Assembly: GCA_951812575.1 (NCBI GenBank)
Contig: OX638322.1
Coordinates: 1,859,925 to 1,923,924 of the forward strand
Reading direction: 5' to 3'
Origin: Candidatus Binatia bacterium
GTDB lineage: Bacteria; Desulfobacterota; Binatia; Bin18
Length of the DNA: 64,000 nt
Below, one piece after another: positions 32,932 through 40,518 of this stretch; position 1 is the stretch's first letter; the number at the start of each line of letters is the position of its first letter. The translations under genes were made by a program, and so were the position numbers. Below the pieces are notes generated by a model. It ran no database searches, had not been told where the DNA came from, and worked only from the letters and a program-made list of their open reading frames with translations.

Positions 32932-34071
32932 TCACGTCAGATTATACAGCCGGGCCACATTGTCCCCGAGTACACACTGCTGAGCTTCTGGCGCTAAGGA
33001 CGCAATGGCCTCTTTTGTCTCGCCCAGCGCGTCAAGGCTGCCGTCCCAGTGCGGAAAGTCCGAGGCCCACACAAAGCGCTCGGCACCATAGCGCTGGGCC
33101 ATATAGGCGACCGTGGTTTCATCCGGGTCAAACGAAATCCAGCACTGCCGGGCGAAGTACTCACTCGGCAGATGCTTGAGGCCAGTCTTATAGCCGATTT
33201 TCTTGTACTTGGAGTCCCAACGGTCCAGGGCGTGCGGAATCCAGCCGGCGCCGACCTCCAGGAGGTTCACTTTCAGGCTGGGGAAACGATCAAAGACCGC
33301 CCCCTGAAAGAGTGCGGCAAAGGCCGCCTGGACGTCAGCCACGAGGGGCAGACACTGGAAATACACGAACGACGCATCCATGAAGTCGGTGTTTTCCTGG
33401 GCAATCCACTGATGGCCGAGAAAGTCTTCGTGTACCGCGGTGTGGAAACCGATGGACAAATCATACTCCTGTAACACCGCCCATAGCGGATCGTAGGCCC
33501 GGTCCCAAAAGGCCCGTTTATTGGCCGGAGCGGCACACACGAACACGCCTTTATGTCCGAGTTTTGCCACCCGCTTCGCTTCCGTGATTGCCGCGTCAAT
33601 GTCCAGCAGAACGAGGTGGGCAACCGGGATGAGGCGGTTCGGATCGGCGGAACAAAAATCGAGAATCCAGTTGTTGTAAGCGCGGCAGTAGGCTGACGAG
33701 AGTTCGACATCGGTAATGCCGGGTTCCCAGATGAGCCCAAGGGTGGGAAAGAGCACCGAGATATCGATGCCATCCGCATCCATGCGTTGCAAACGCGCCT
33801 GCGCATCATAGGCTCCCGCAGGCCCATCACGGTAGCCAAAACGGCCCGGCTCAAAAATCGCCCGCAGGGGCTGCCCGATGCCCGCCGCGGTCGGGCCTAT
33901 GCCGCGGGTAATGGGCAGCGGTTTATTCTCAACCACGAGGTACTCAACGCCATCATCCCCGGTGTCCATCCGAATAGCGCGATCTTTGAACTTGGCCTCC
34001 AGGTAGTTCTGCCACAGATCAACCGGTTCCAGTATGTGTCCGTCCGCATCAATGATTTTTCCGCGCAGCAT
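32932..34071 (-). CDS. Amidohydrolase-2 family protein (DADGH type)
   Basis: The 379-residue protein opens with IIDADGHILEP, holds IGFHTAVHEDF near residue 190 with a metal His, and ends with ASDFPHWDG. I chose the ATG at 34071 because it follows AAGGAGGGAGC; the frame extends 16 codons further. The family performs metal-dependent hydrolysis or decarboxylation. It is divergent from the tungstate operon and stands alone, so no pathway can be assigned. Confidence 0.87.
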   Translation of the reverse strand: MLRGKIIDADGHILEPVDLWQNYLEAKFKDRAIRMDTGDDGVEYLVVENKPLPITRGIGPTAAGIGQPLRAIFEPGRFGYRDGPAGAYDAQARLQRMDADGIDISVLFPTLGLIWEPGITDVELSSAYCRAYNNWILDFCSADPNRLIPVAHLVLLDIDAAITEAKRVAKLGHKGVFVCAAPANKRAFWDRAYDPLWAVLQEYDLSIGFHTAVHEDFLGHQWIAQENTDFMDASFVYFQCLPLVADVQAAFAALFQGAVFDRFPSLKVNLLEVGAGWIPHALDRWDSKYKKIGYKTGLKHLPSEYFARQCWISFDPDETTVAYMAQRYGAERFVWASDFPHWDGSLDALGETKEAIASLAPEAQQCVLGDNVARLYNLT

Positions 34072-34179
34072 GCTCCCTCCTTGCCCCTCGCATGTAACGT
34101 ATTTTTGTGGGTTGCGCATCAGCCATGCTGCATGATGAGGCGTGTTTACCGCCTTATGGAAGAGATAAAGAGTCTGTAT

Positions 34180-34208
34180 TTGACAGAATACGTTTGAATA
34201 AGTAATAA
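34180..34208 (+). promoter_or_regulatory. Strong sigma-70 promoter of the tup operon
   Basis: TTGACA at 34180-34185 and TAATAA at 34203-34208 are separated by 17 bases, 11 of 12 or 10 of 12 consensus positions depending on how the last base is scored. The regulator ATG lies 29 bases downstream of the -10. The regulator it serves probably binds near here, but I could not define an operator. Confidence 0.75.
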
Positions 34209-34236
34209 ATAGTTAATTTTTTCTCATAAGAAAGCT

Positions 34237-35157
34237 ATGACTGAAACTCTGCTCAGTACGCGCGAAGTTGCGGCGTACCTGCATATCAACGAAAAGCAGG
34301 TCTACCGTTTGATCCGAAACGGCACGATTCCGTGTACGCGCGTCACCGGTAAATGGCTGTTCCCGCAAAGCCTGGTGGAGGACTGGGTCAAGCAGAATTC
34401 CCTGGCGCAAACCACGCCGCACGCCGCGTCCCCAGGAGCGGTCCAGTTCGAACCCGAACGGGGGCTCTTAATCGCGGGCAGCAACGATCTCTTGCTCGAT
34501 AGCTTGATCGACTTAGCCGGACGGCGTTTCCCCGAACACCTTTTTTACACGACCAACCTGGGCAGTTTCGGTGGTCTCGAAGCGCTGAAGCAAGCGAAGA
34601 CCCATGTGGCTCTGGCCCATCTGCTGGACCCCGAGACCGGCGAGTACAATGCGCCGTTTGTGTCGCAAGCCGGACGCCCCGACCTGGTGGCGGTGACCCT
34701 CTGGCATCGCCGACTCGGATTGATTGCCCGGCCCGACAGCAGACCGGTCCGCTCGCTGGCCGAACTGCCACGGAAGAAGAAACGCCTGGTGAACCGCCAG
34801 GCCGGGTCTGGGGTGCGCTGGTTCATCGATCAGCAGCTCCGGCAGGCCCGGATCAAACCGGAACAGATCACGGGCTACGAGGTCGAAGCCCGGACCCACT
34901 GGGAGGTCGGCTTGCACGTGCTCCAGGGGCGGGCAGATGTCGGGGTGGCCGTTCAGTCGGTGGCCGAGCTGTTGGGCCTCTCGTTTACCGAAATGGTTGA
35001 GGAGCGGTTTGATTTGCTGGTCTCCAAAGAGCTGTATTTTTCCAAACCGGTCCAGGCCCTGCTGGACGTCGTGACCTCACCTGAATTACAAGAACGCGCG
35101 GCTGCACTCGGAGGCTATGAGGTCCGCGAGGCCGGTAAAGTCGCGTTCGCTCTATAG
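34237..35157 (+). CDS. HTH-PBP one-component regulator of the tungstate/molybdate operon
   Basis: The 306-residue product begins with an excisionase-type helix-turn-helix (LLSTREVAAYLHINEKQVYRLIRNGTIPCTRVTGKWLFP, residues 4-43) and continues with a periplasmic-binding-protein-like domain (about 75-300) that lacks a signal peptide, so it stays in the cytoplasm. Such HTH_17/PBP_like proteins commonly lie beside tungstate or molybdate ABC transporters and are thought to sense the oxyanion. Here it is the first gene of the tup operon, 7 bases before the permease, so autoregulation is likely. The ligand is inferred from its neighbours. Confidence 0.85.
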   Translation: MTETLLSTREVAAYLHINEKQVYRLIRNGTIPCTRVTGKWLFPQSLVEDWVKQNSLAQTTPHAASPGAVQFEPERGLLIAGSNDLLLDSLIDLAGRRFPEHLFYTTNLGSFGGLEALKQAKTHVALAHLLDPETGEYNAPFVSQAGRPDLVAVTLWHRRLGLIARPDSRPVRSLAELPRKKKRLVNRQAGSGVRWFIDQQLRQARIKPEQITGYEVEARTHWEVGLHVLQGRADVGVAVQSVAELLGLSFTEMVEERFDLLVSKELYFSKPVQALLDVVTSPELQERAAALGGYEVREAGKVAFAL

Positions 35158-35164
35158 CGGTCCC

Positions 35165-35872
35165 ATGCAGGATTTCGGACAAGCCTTTAGCCTGGCCTTT
35201 CAGCTCATCGTTTCTGCCGATCCCACGCTGAGTGAGATTATATTCCTTTCTTTGAGAGTGAGTCTCAGTGCGGTCATCATCGCCAGCGTTATTGGTCTCG
35301 GCATTGGGGCAACAGTCGGCATTGTGCGTTTTCCCGGACGTGGTGCGATTATTGTCTCCTTAAACGCCTTGATGGGCTTGCCCCCGGTTGTGGTGGGTCT
35401 GTTGGTCTATATGGCGTTGTCTCACGCCGGCCCGTTCGGCTGGTTGCATCTCTTGTACACACCGACAGCGATGATCGTTGCCCAGACCATTCTGGTCACG
35501 CCCATCATCGCCAGCCTGTCGCGACAGGTGATAGAGGACCTCTACATCGAATACCGAGAGCAGTTCTTATCGTTGGGGGTTCCGCCGAAGATGGCCGTTG
35601 CCGCCCTGTTGTGGGACGCTCGGTACAGCCTCCTGACAGTCGCCTTAGCCGGCTTCGGGCGCGCTATCGCCGAAGTTGGCGCGGTCATCATCGTGGGTGG
35701 AAATATCAAGCACGTGACTCGGGTTATGACTACCGCCATTGCGCTGGAGACCTCAAAAGGGGACTTGGCTCTTGCCCTGGCGCTGGGGCTGATTCTTATC
35801 CTGATCGCGCTGAGCGTAAACGCCACAGTGTCGCTCCTGCGCCTCAATGCGTCCAACAGCGCCTATGCCTAG
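35165..35872 (+). CDS. tupB: Tungstate ABC transporter permease
   Basis: The 235-residue product has about six membrane segments and the ABC permease EAA-type loop (YREQFLSLGVPPKMAVAALLWDAR, about 136-159), as in TupB. It makes the membrane channel for tungstate taken up by TupA and driven by TupC. I use the ATG at 35165, which follows the regulator by 7 bases, rather than an in-frame upstream start inside the regulator gene. A 174-base gap with a BIME-like repeat separates it from tupC. Confidence 0.9.
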   Translation: MQDFGQAFSLAFQLIVSADPTLSEIIFLSLRVSLSAVIIASVIGLGIGATVGIVRFPGRGAIIVSLNALMGLPPVVVGLLVYMALSHAGPFGWLHLLYTPTAMIVAQTILVTPIIASLSRQVIEDLYIEYREQFLSLGVPPKMAVAALLWDARYSLLTVALAGFGRAIAEVGAVIIVGGNIKHVTRVMTTAIALETSKGDLALALALGLILILIALSVNATVSLLRLNASNSAYA

Positions 35873-35941
35873 CGACGTAGAGACCCTGCAACCCGAGCGA
35901 GTATCGACCGCTAGAGCAAATCACGATGCTGTATAGCCACC

Positions 35942-36017
35942 CGTCATTCCTGCAAAAGCAGGAATCCAGCCACCCAACCCCCAGGCCTCTGGATGCCGGA
36001 TCAAGTCCGGCATGACG
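35942..36017. repeat. BIME-like bipartite palindromic repeat, copy 2, inside the tup operon
   Basis: This is the inverted form of the element at 7403-7478: it starts CGTCATTCCTGC..GCAGGAATCC and ends GGATGCCGGATCAAGTCCGGCATGACG in pieces. It lies between tupB and tupC, 30 bases before the tupC ATG, so the operon transcript must cross it. Confidence 0.85.
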
Positions 36018-36046
36018 AGAACGCACGAGAACAGCTACAATTTATC

Positions 36047-36781
36047 ATGAAACGCACTAGCGCTCCGTCCCTGTTCCCGCTCAACGTGCGTCAACTCGTG
36101 TATAGCGTGGGTACACACCGACTCATTGATGGGATCGACCTGACAATCGAGCAGGGTAGCCGTACGATCATCATGGGTCCGAACGGAGCGGGTAAGAGTC
36201 TGCTGCTGCGACTGCTGCATGGCTTGCTGACCCCAACCGAAGGGGAAATCTGTTGGGGAGAAACCCCACGGATAGACCAGGCCCGGCAGCGACAAGCGCT
36301 CGTGTTCCAGCGCCCGGTTTTACTGCGGCGATCCGTGGCGGCCAATCTGCGCTTCGCGCTCAAGCTGCGCCGGTACACACGGGCCGAAAGAGAGGAGCGC
36401 CTGCGGCACATCCTGGAACTTGCCAGCCTATCTCACCTTGTGGACCGTCCGGCCCGAGTTCTCTCCCAAGGCGAACAACAGCGCGTCGCCATTGCGCGCG
36501 CCCTGGTCCTTGAGCCGGAGGTTCTGTTGCTCGACGAGCCGACTGTCAGTCTGGACCCGGCTTCCGTTGAGGCGATTGAGGAGCTGATTCTCGCCGCGCA
36601 CAGGCGTGGGACGAAGATCATCCTGGTGACCCACGATATAGGTCAGGCCCGTCGCCTGGCTGACGAAGTTGTTTTTCTTGAGCAGGGTCGGGTCGTTGAA
36701 CATTCTCCTGCGCTCCAGTTTTTTCAGCAGCCTAACGCGGGGGCAGCCCATATTTATGGCAACAGCCGGGCCGGTATGTAG
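36047..36781 (+). CDS. tupC: Tungstate ABC transporter ATP-binding protein
   Basis: The 244-residue ATPase has Walker A GPNGAGKS at 44-51, the signature LSQGEQQR at 139-146 and Walker B VLLLDEP at 159-165. The position between the permease and the substrate-binding protein gives the tungstate assignment. I take the ATG at 36047; the frame upstream runs through the repeat and so is not a real extension. No TOBE domain follows the ATPase core, in keeping with TupC rather than ModC. It ends 8 bases before tupA. Confidence 0.9.
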   Translation: MKRTSAPSLFPLNVRQLVYSVGTHRLIDGIDLTIEQGSRTIIMGPNGAGKSLLLRLLHGLLTPTEGEICWGETPRIDQARQRQALVFQRPVLLRRSVAANLRFALKLRRYTRAEREERLRHILELASLSHLVDRPARVLSQGEQQRVAIARALVLEPEVLLLDEPTVSLDPASVEAIEELILAAHRRGTKIILVTHDIGQARRLADEVVFLEQGRVVEHSPALQFFQQPNAGAAHIYGNSRAGM

Positions 36782-36789
36782 GGAGGAAA

Positions 36790-37635
36790 ATGCGTATACC
36801 AACGCCTCGATTGTGGTGCGCGCGGGTCGTCCTCAGCCTGATGCTGGGGCTGCTCTTGAGTCGGATCGGTCAGGCGGAGGAGCGCTTTATTATTCTCCAA
36901 TCGACGACCTCAACCCAGAACTCCGGCTTGTTTGACGCCATACTGCCCCGTTTTCGGGCCAAGACAGGAATCGAGGTGCGCGTGGTCGCGGTCGGGACGG
37001 GTCAGGCGCTCAAGAACGCTCGCAACGGCGATGGCGATGTGTTGCTGGTACATGCCAGGCCCGAGGAGGAGGCCTTTGTCACTGCGGGCTGGGGGGTAAA
37101 ACGCTACGATGTCATGTCCAACGATTTTGTGATTGTTGGGCCGGCGAACGATCCCGCAGGCATTGCTGGCCTGCGGCAGGCCGACGCAGCGCTCAAAAGA
37201 ATTTCCCAAATCCAGGCAGTGTTTGTCTCGCGCGGAGATGAAAGCGGCACCCATAAAAAAGAGCGGGCCTTGTGGAAAATCGCCGCGGTTGATCTGCTGG
37301 AGACCGCCGGGAGGTGGTATCGGGAGGCCGGCGCCGGCATGGGGGCAACCCTGAACACCGCGGTCGGGATGCGAGCCTACACGCTGACCGACCGCGGCAC
37401 CTGGTTGAGTTTTCGGAACAAGGCTGACTACACTATCCTGGTGGAAGGTGACCCGCAGCTTTTCAATCAATACGGGGTGATCCTGGTGAATCCGGCCAAA
37501 CACCCGCATGTAAAAGCCGACCTGGGCCAGCAGTTCATTGACTGGCTGGTCGGGCCGGAAGGCCAAAGTCTGATTGCCGGCTATACCATCGCCGGCCAGC
37601 CACTCTTTTTTCCCAACGCTCCAGGAGGAGAGTAA
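36790..37635 (+). CDS. tupA: Tungstate-binding protein TupA
   Basis: The 281-residue product has a signal peptide (residues 1-29) and the TupA ligand motif TTSTQNSG at 39-46, near the mature N-terminus, where Thr and Ser residues hold the oxyanion. VFVSRGDESGTHKKE near 147-161 and MGATLNTA near 193 match the second half of the site. TupA binds tungstate, and sometimes molybdate, outside the cell. The ATG follows GGAGG. A source of tungsten or molybdenum suits the molybdopterin enzyme encoded at 24182-26572. Confidence 0.92.
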   Translation: MRIPTPRLWCARVVLSLMLGLLLSRIGQAEERFIILQSTTSTQNSGLFDAILPRFRAKTGIEVRVVAVGTGQALKNARNGDGDVLLVHARPEEEAFVTAGWGVKRYDVMSNDFVIVGPANDPAGIAGLRQADAALKRISQIQAVFVSRGDESGTHKKERALWKIAAVDLLETAGRWYREAGAGMGATLNTAVGMRAYTLTDRGTWLSFRNKADYTILVEGDPQLFNQYGVILVNPAKHPHVKADLGQQFIDWLVGPEGQSLIAGYTIAGQPLFFPNAPGGE

Positions 37636-37650
37636 GCCGAAGGAGCAGAT

Positions 37651-38055
37651 ATGCTTACAGGAAGCTGTCACTGCCAGACTGTTCGATTTGAAATCACCGA
37701 GGAGATTCGTGGCTTCATGCACTGCCATTGCCATACGTGTCGCAAGATCAACGGCACGGTGTATGGGTCGAGTGCGCTGGTGACGACGGCGGGGTTCCGC
37801 ATTGTTACCGGCCAGGACGCGCTGACCGCCTATGAGTCGTCGCCCGGAAAAAAGCGCTGTTTTTGTTCTCGATGCGGTTCGCACGTATATGCGTATTTTG
37901 ACCGTGACCCACAGACCATACTTCTTCGTATTGGAACCTTGGACGATGATCCGGGCGTACGCCCCGAGGGCCATATATGGGTGAGTCATAAAGCGCCCTG
38001 GTATGAGATCCGGGATGACCTGCCCCGCTTTGACGAGGGTCCTGACAAACGTTGA
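37651..38055 (+). CDS. GFA-family zinc protein, first of two
   Basis: The 134-residue protein has the GFA/CENP-V pattern of zinc cysteines: C6 and C8 (GSCHC), C25, C27 and C30 (CHCHTC), and C70, C72 and C75. GFA domains occur in S-hydroxymethylglutathione synthase and in many uncharacterised relatives, so a link with formaldehyde is not assured. It starts 15 bases after tupA and could be read with it. A second, dissimilar GFA gene follows at 38181. Confidence 0.87.
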   Translation: MLTGSCHCQTVRFEITEEIRGFMHCHCHTCRKINGTVYGSSALVTTAGFRIVTGQDALTAYESSPGKKRCFCSRCGSHVYAYFDRDPQTILLRIGTLDDDPGVRPEGHIWVSHKAPWYEIRDDLPRFDEGPDKR

Positions 38056-38180
38056 TCAGACACGGTCTTTCCGCTCACCTATGGTCTGGTCGCTCTGGTG
38101 GGCTGGGCGTCTTCCACCTCTTCATCCCTCACCCCTGGCGTGATATAGGCGGCGCATGGCAAAAAACAGGAGGTGTGCAC

Positions 38181-38594
38181 ATGTCACAGATTGTTGGTGG
38201 CTGTTTATGTGGGACTATTCGTTATACCTGTGAGGCAGAGCCGATGATGATGGCGATCTGTCACTGTAAAAATTGTCAAAAGCAAACCAGTACGTCCTTC
38301 TCCATACTGGTCGCCGTGCCGAAGGGATCGCTGAATATCGAGGGCGAGCTGTCGGCGTATAATGATCAGGGATCGAGTGGCCAGGCGGTAATTCGTAAAT
38401 TTTGCGGCAAGTGTGGCTCACCGATTCTGTCTGATGTGGCAGCCTTGCCGACCATGGATTTCCTCAAGGCCGGCACGCTCGACGATACCTCCTGGCTCAA
38501 GCCCGAAGCCCAACTCTGGTGCGACAGCGCCCAGCCCTGGCTCAAGCTGGACGACGATATTGCGCAAATGGCCCAGAATCCGCCGATGGACTAG
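38181..38594 (+). CDS. GFA-family zinc protein, second of two
   Basis: The 137-residue product has C8 and C10 (GGCLCG), C27, C29 and C32 (CHCKNC) and C75 and C78 (CGKCGSP), the complete GFA set. I choose the ATG at 38181 after CAGGAGGTG; the frame runs 43 codons further up without support. It is a diverged relative, not a copy, of the protein at 37651. The gene is followed by a BIME-like repeat. Function unknown beyond zinc binding. Confidence 0.87.
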   Translation: MSQIVGGCLCGTIRYTCEAEPMMMAICHCKNCQKQTSTSFSILVAVPKGSLNIEGELSAYNDQGSSGQAVIRKFCGKCGSPILSDVAALPTMDFLKAGTLDDTSWLKPEAQLWCDSAQPWLKLDDDIAQMAQNPPMD

Positions 38595-38633
38595 CGCGTT
38601 TCACGCTGGGCTGTTGTCATGCCGTTGCGTTCT

Positions 38634-38707
38634 CGTCATGCCGGACGTGATCCGGCATCCAGAGGCCGGGAGCGGGAGCCTGGATTCCGGCTTGCACCGG
38701 AATGACG
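38634..38707. repeat. BIME-like bipartite palindromic repeat, copy 3
   Basis: The element has the same two hairpins as the copy at 7403-7478, in the same orientation, with changed loop bases (GGACGTGATCC and CCGGCTTGCACCGG). It lies between the second GFA gene and hpt. Confidence 0.85.
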
Positions 38708-38824
38708 GCAGGGATCGGCTGGCTATACGGAAGCGTGCATTGCTCTAGGACGCCCGTATGCTGCGTGAAGGTGATACACCCTCGGAGCGGAACTGCACAG
38801 CGAAATGATCCAGGAGTGACCGAC

Positions 38825-39364
38825 GTGGCAAAGGATATTGAACGTATCCTGTTCACAGAGACGGATATCCGAGCCGGCCTGAGCCGCGTTGCCCAGGAAG
38901 TCGCGGCCTATTACCGGGACGCGCCCTGTACGGTTGTGTCGGTGCTCAAAGGCGGCTGTCTCTTTACGGCTGATATCATTCGTCAGCTTCCCGTTCCGCT
39001 CCGTCTGAGCTTTGCTGCGGTATCGAGCTATGGAGACGGGACAACGGGTGGCAGGCTAAGCTTGGATTATTTCCCGACCGACCAGGAAATCCGGGAGCAG
39101 CGCATTCTTTTGGTCGATGACATTCTTGATACGGGCCGGACGCTCGCGTTTCTCCGTAGCGCACTTTTGAAACAAGGGGCCCGTGAGGTCAAAACCTGTG
39201 TGCTGCTCGACAAGCCCGCCCGGCGGACAGTCACGTATGAAGCTGACTTTCGCGCTTTTGTTATCGAAGACGTGTTTGTGGTGGGTTATGGGCTCGACTT
39301 TGCCGGCAGTTACCGCAATCTGCCGTACATTGCTGTCTTACGGCCCGAGGTTTATGCCGAGTAA
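38825..39364 (+). CDS. hpt: Hypoxanthine phosphoribosyltransferase
   Basis: The 179-residue product has the expected length and motifs: a KGGCLFTADIIR segment near residue 42, the acidic PRPP-binding loop ILLVDDILDTGRTL at about 98-111, and DFAGSYRNLPYIAVL near the C-terminus. It salvages hypoxanthine (and often guanine) to nucleotides. The start is GTG at 38825 with AGGAGTG upstream; the frame before it crosses the repeat. A strong hairpin follows the stop. Confidence 0.92.
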   Translation: MAKDIERILFTETDIRAGLSRVAQEVAAYYRDAPCTVVSVLKGGCLFTADIIRQLPVPLRLSFAAVSSYGDGTTGGRLSLDYFPTDQEIREQRILLVDDILDTGRTLAFLRSALLKQGAREVKTCVLLDKPARRTVTYEADFRAFVIEDVFVVGYGLDFAGSYRNLPYIAVLRPEVYAE

Positions 39365-39378
39365 GAATAACACACAAA

Positions 39379-39410
39379 AAGAGGGACGAGCCCTAGGGCC
39401 CGTCCCTCTT
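39379..39410. terminator. Bidirectional terminator between hpt and the DyP gene
   Basis: AAGAGGGACG and CGTCCCTCTT pair, and after one A:C mismatch the inner GCCCT/AGGGC continues the stem to its centre. A-rich bases precede and TT follows, so it can end transcription from both convergent genes. Confidence 0.8.
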
Positions 39411-39434
39411 GTGAATAGAGCGCTCGGCTAATGG

Positions 39435-40355
39435 TTACGACATCGCGGCGTCAAGCGTTTCCACCGACGGGGCAAAGTAGAACGAACCGGAGGCCGGATT
39501 GCTGTACGAGGTGAGCCGGTCGCGTTCCTGACCGTCCATACCGTACATGGCTCGCATCCGCTCGCGTAGCGGGGCTTGGCTCTTGCAGAAGGCCATGAAG
39601 TACAGGCCAACGGTGCCATCGTGGAAGGCGTACGGAGTCGAACGGCGCGAAATCTCATCCCGCTTGGGAGTGCTGTCATCGCCGGTTCTGCCCTCTCTCA
39701 ACTCGACATGCGAGAGATGGGAGGGGGAGGGTTGAGGGGACAGACGGGTTGAGTCGGCCTTGGTCCGGCCAAAGACTTTTTCCTGCTCTTCAACCGGCAG
39801 GAGATTAAAGGCTTCCAGGTCGTGAATCCAACGCTGGGCGATAATGAAGCTTCCGCCCGCGCCCGGCTCGCCATCCGGAACGACGGCGACTTCAACGTCC
39901 CGCTCGGGCTCGGGGTTGCCGGTGCCATCTTTGAAGCCGGACAGGTCGAGAGAGTCGCCAAAGATGAAGGTCATGGTTTCGCGGGCCACCCGCATATGCC
40001 CTTTCAGGGCTTCCCGGGCATCCCACTGGGCTTTCCAGACTTCATCCTTTTTCTCGCTGTTCAGCCAGAACAGGAGTTCTTCCTGGGTGCCCTTGGCTTC
40101 CTTGCCGCTGCCATCAATCGACTGGAACGTTTCGTAGGGCTGGAAGTCGTTGGGCACATCGTCCGTGAGGTCCGAGAGGAGTGATGGTCCGAGACCGACG
40201 GTCAGATTGATGCCTTTGTCGGCACAGTCTTTGCGCAACTGCTGGACCGCCGATTTGATCACGCCCATATCAGCGCCATCTAGGCGGCTGAGGTGAACGT
40301 ACCACTGGTGCTGGCCCATGTTTCTATTGAGAACTGCTGGTTGGGGTGTTGCCAT
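39435..40355 (-). CDS. DyP-type peroxidase
   Basis: The 306-residue product has the DyP signature FKDGTGNPEPERD (about residues 125-137), containing the G-x-x-D-G-like catalytic Asp, and GSFIIAQRWIHDLEAF with the proximal region, then RRSTPY. No signal peptide or Tat motif is seen, so it is cytosolic or encapsulated. Such haem enzymes oxidise dyes, lignin-like phenols or porphyrins with H2O2. No encapsulin gene adjoins it. The N-terminus differs from that of the truncated DyP-like remnant at 20900. Confidence 0.88.
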   Translation of the reverse strand: MATPQPAVLNRNMGQHQWYVHLSRLDGADMGVIKSAVQQLRKDCADKGINLTVGLGPSLLSDLTDDVPNDFQPYETFQSIDGSGKEAKGTQEELLFWLNSEKKDEVWKAQWDAREALKGHMRVARETMTFIFGDSLDLSGFKDGTGNPEPERDVEVAVVPDGEPGAGGSFIIAQRWIHDLEAFNLLPVEEQEKVFGRTKADSTRLSPQPSPSHLSHVELREGRTGDDSTPKRDEISRRSTPYAFHDGTVGLYFMAFCKSQAPLRERMRAMYGMDGQERDRLTSYSNPASGSFYFAPSVETLDAAMS

Positions 40356-40518
40356 AAGGCCCTCCTTGCCTCCAAATTATTAAGAATGAATATGCAGCCG
40401 TCTTATCTGAGAGCACTCAGGGCTGTCAAGAGATAAGGCGCTTCTCAAGCCTGCCTCTTGCGTATAAAGCGGTGAGTCTTTACAAGAAAATGAACATTCA
40501 CTCAGGATAGGGGGCCGC

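Noticed and set aside
36910..37989. Open frame of 359 codons on the minus strand across tupA and the first GFA gene
   Set aside because: It spans two real genes and their spacer antisense, with no recognisable domain.
37651..38594. Assigning the two GFA proteins as formaldehyde-activating enzymes of C1 metabolism
   Set aside because: The zinc Cys pattern is shared by many relatives without that activity and no formaldehyde pathway genes adjoin.
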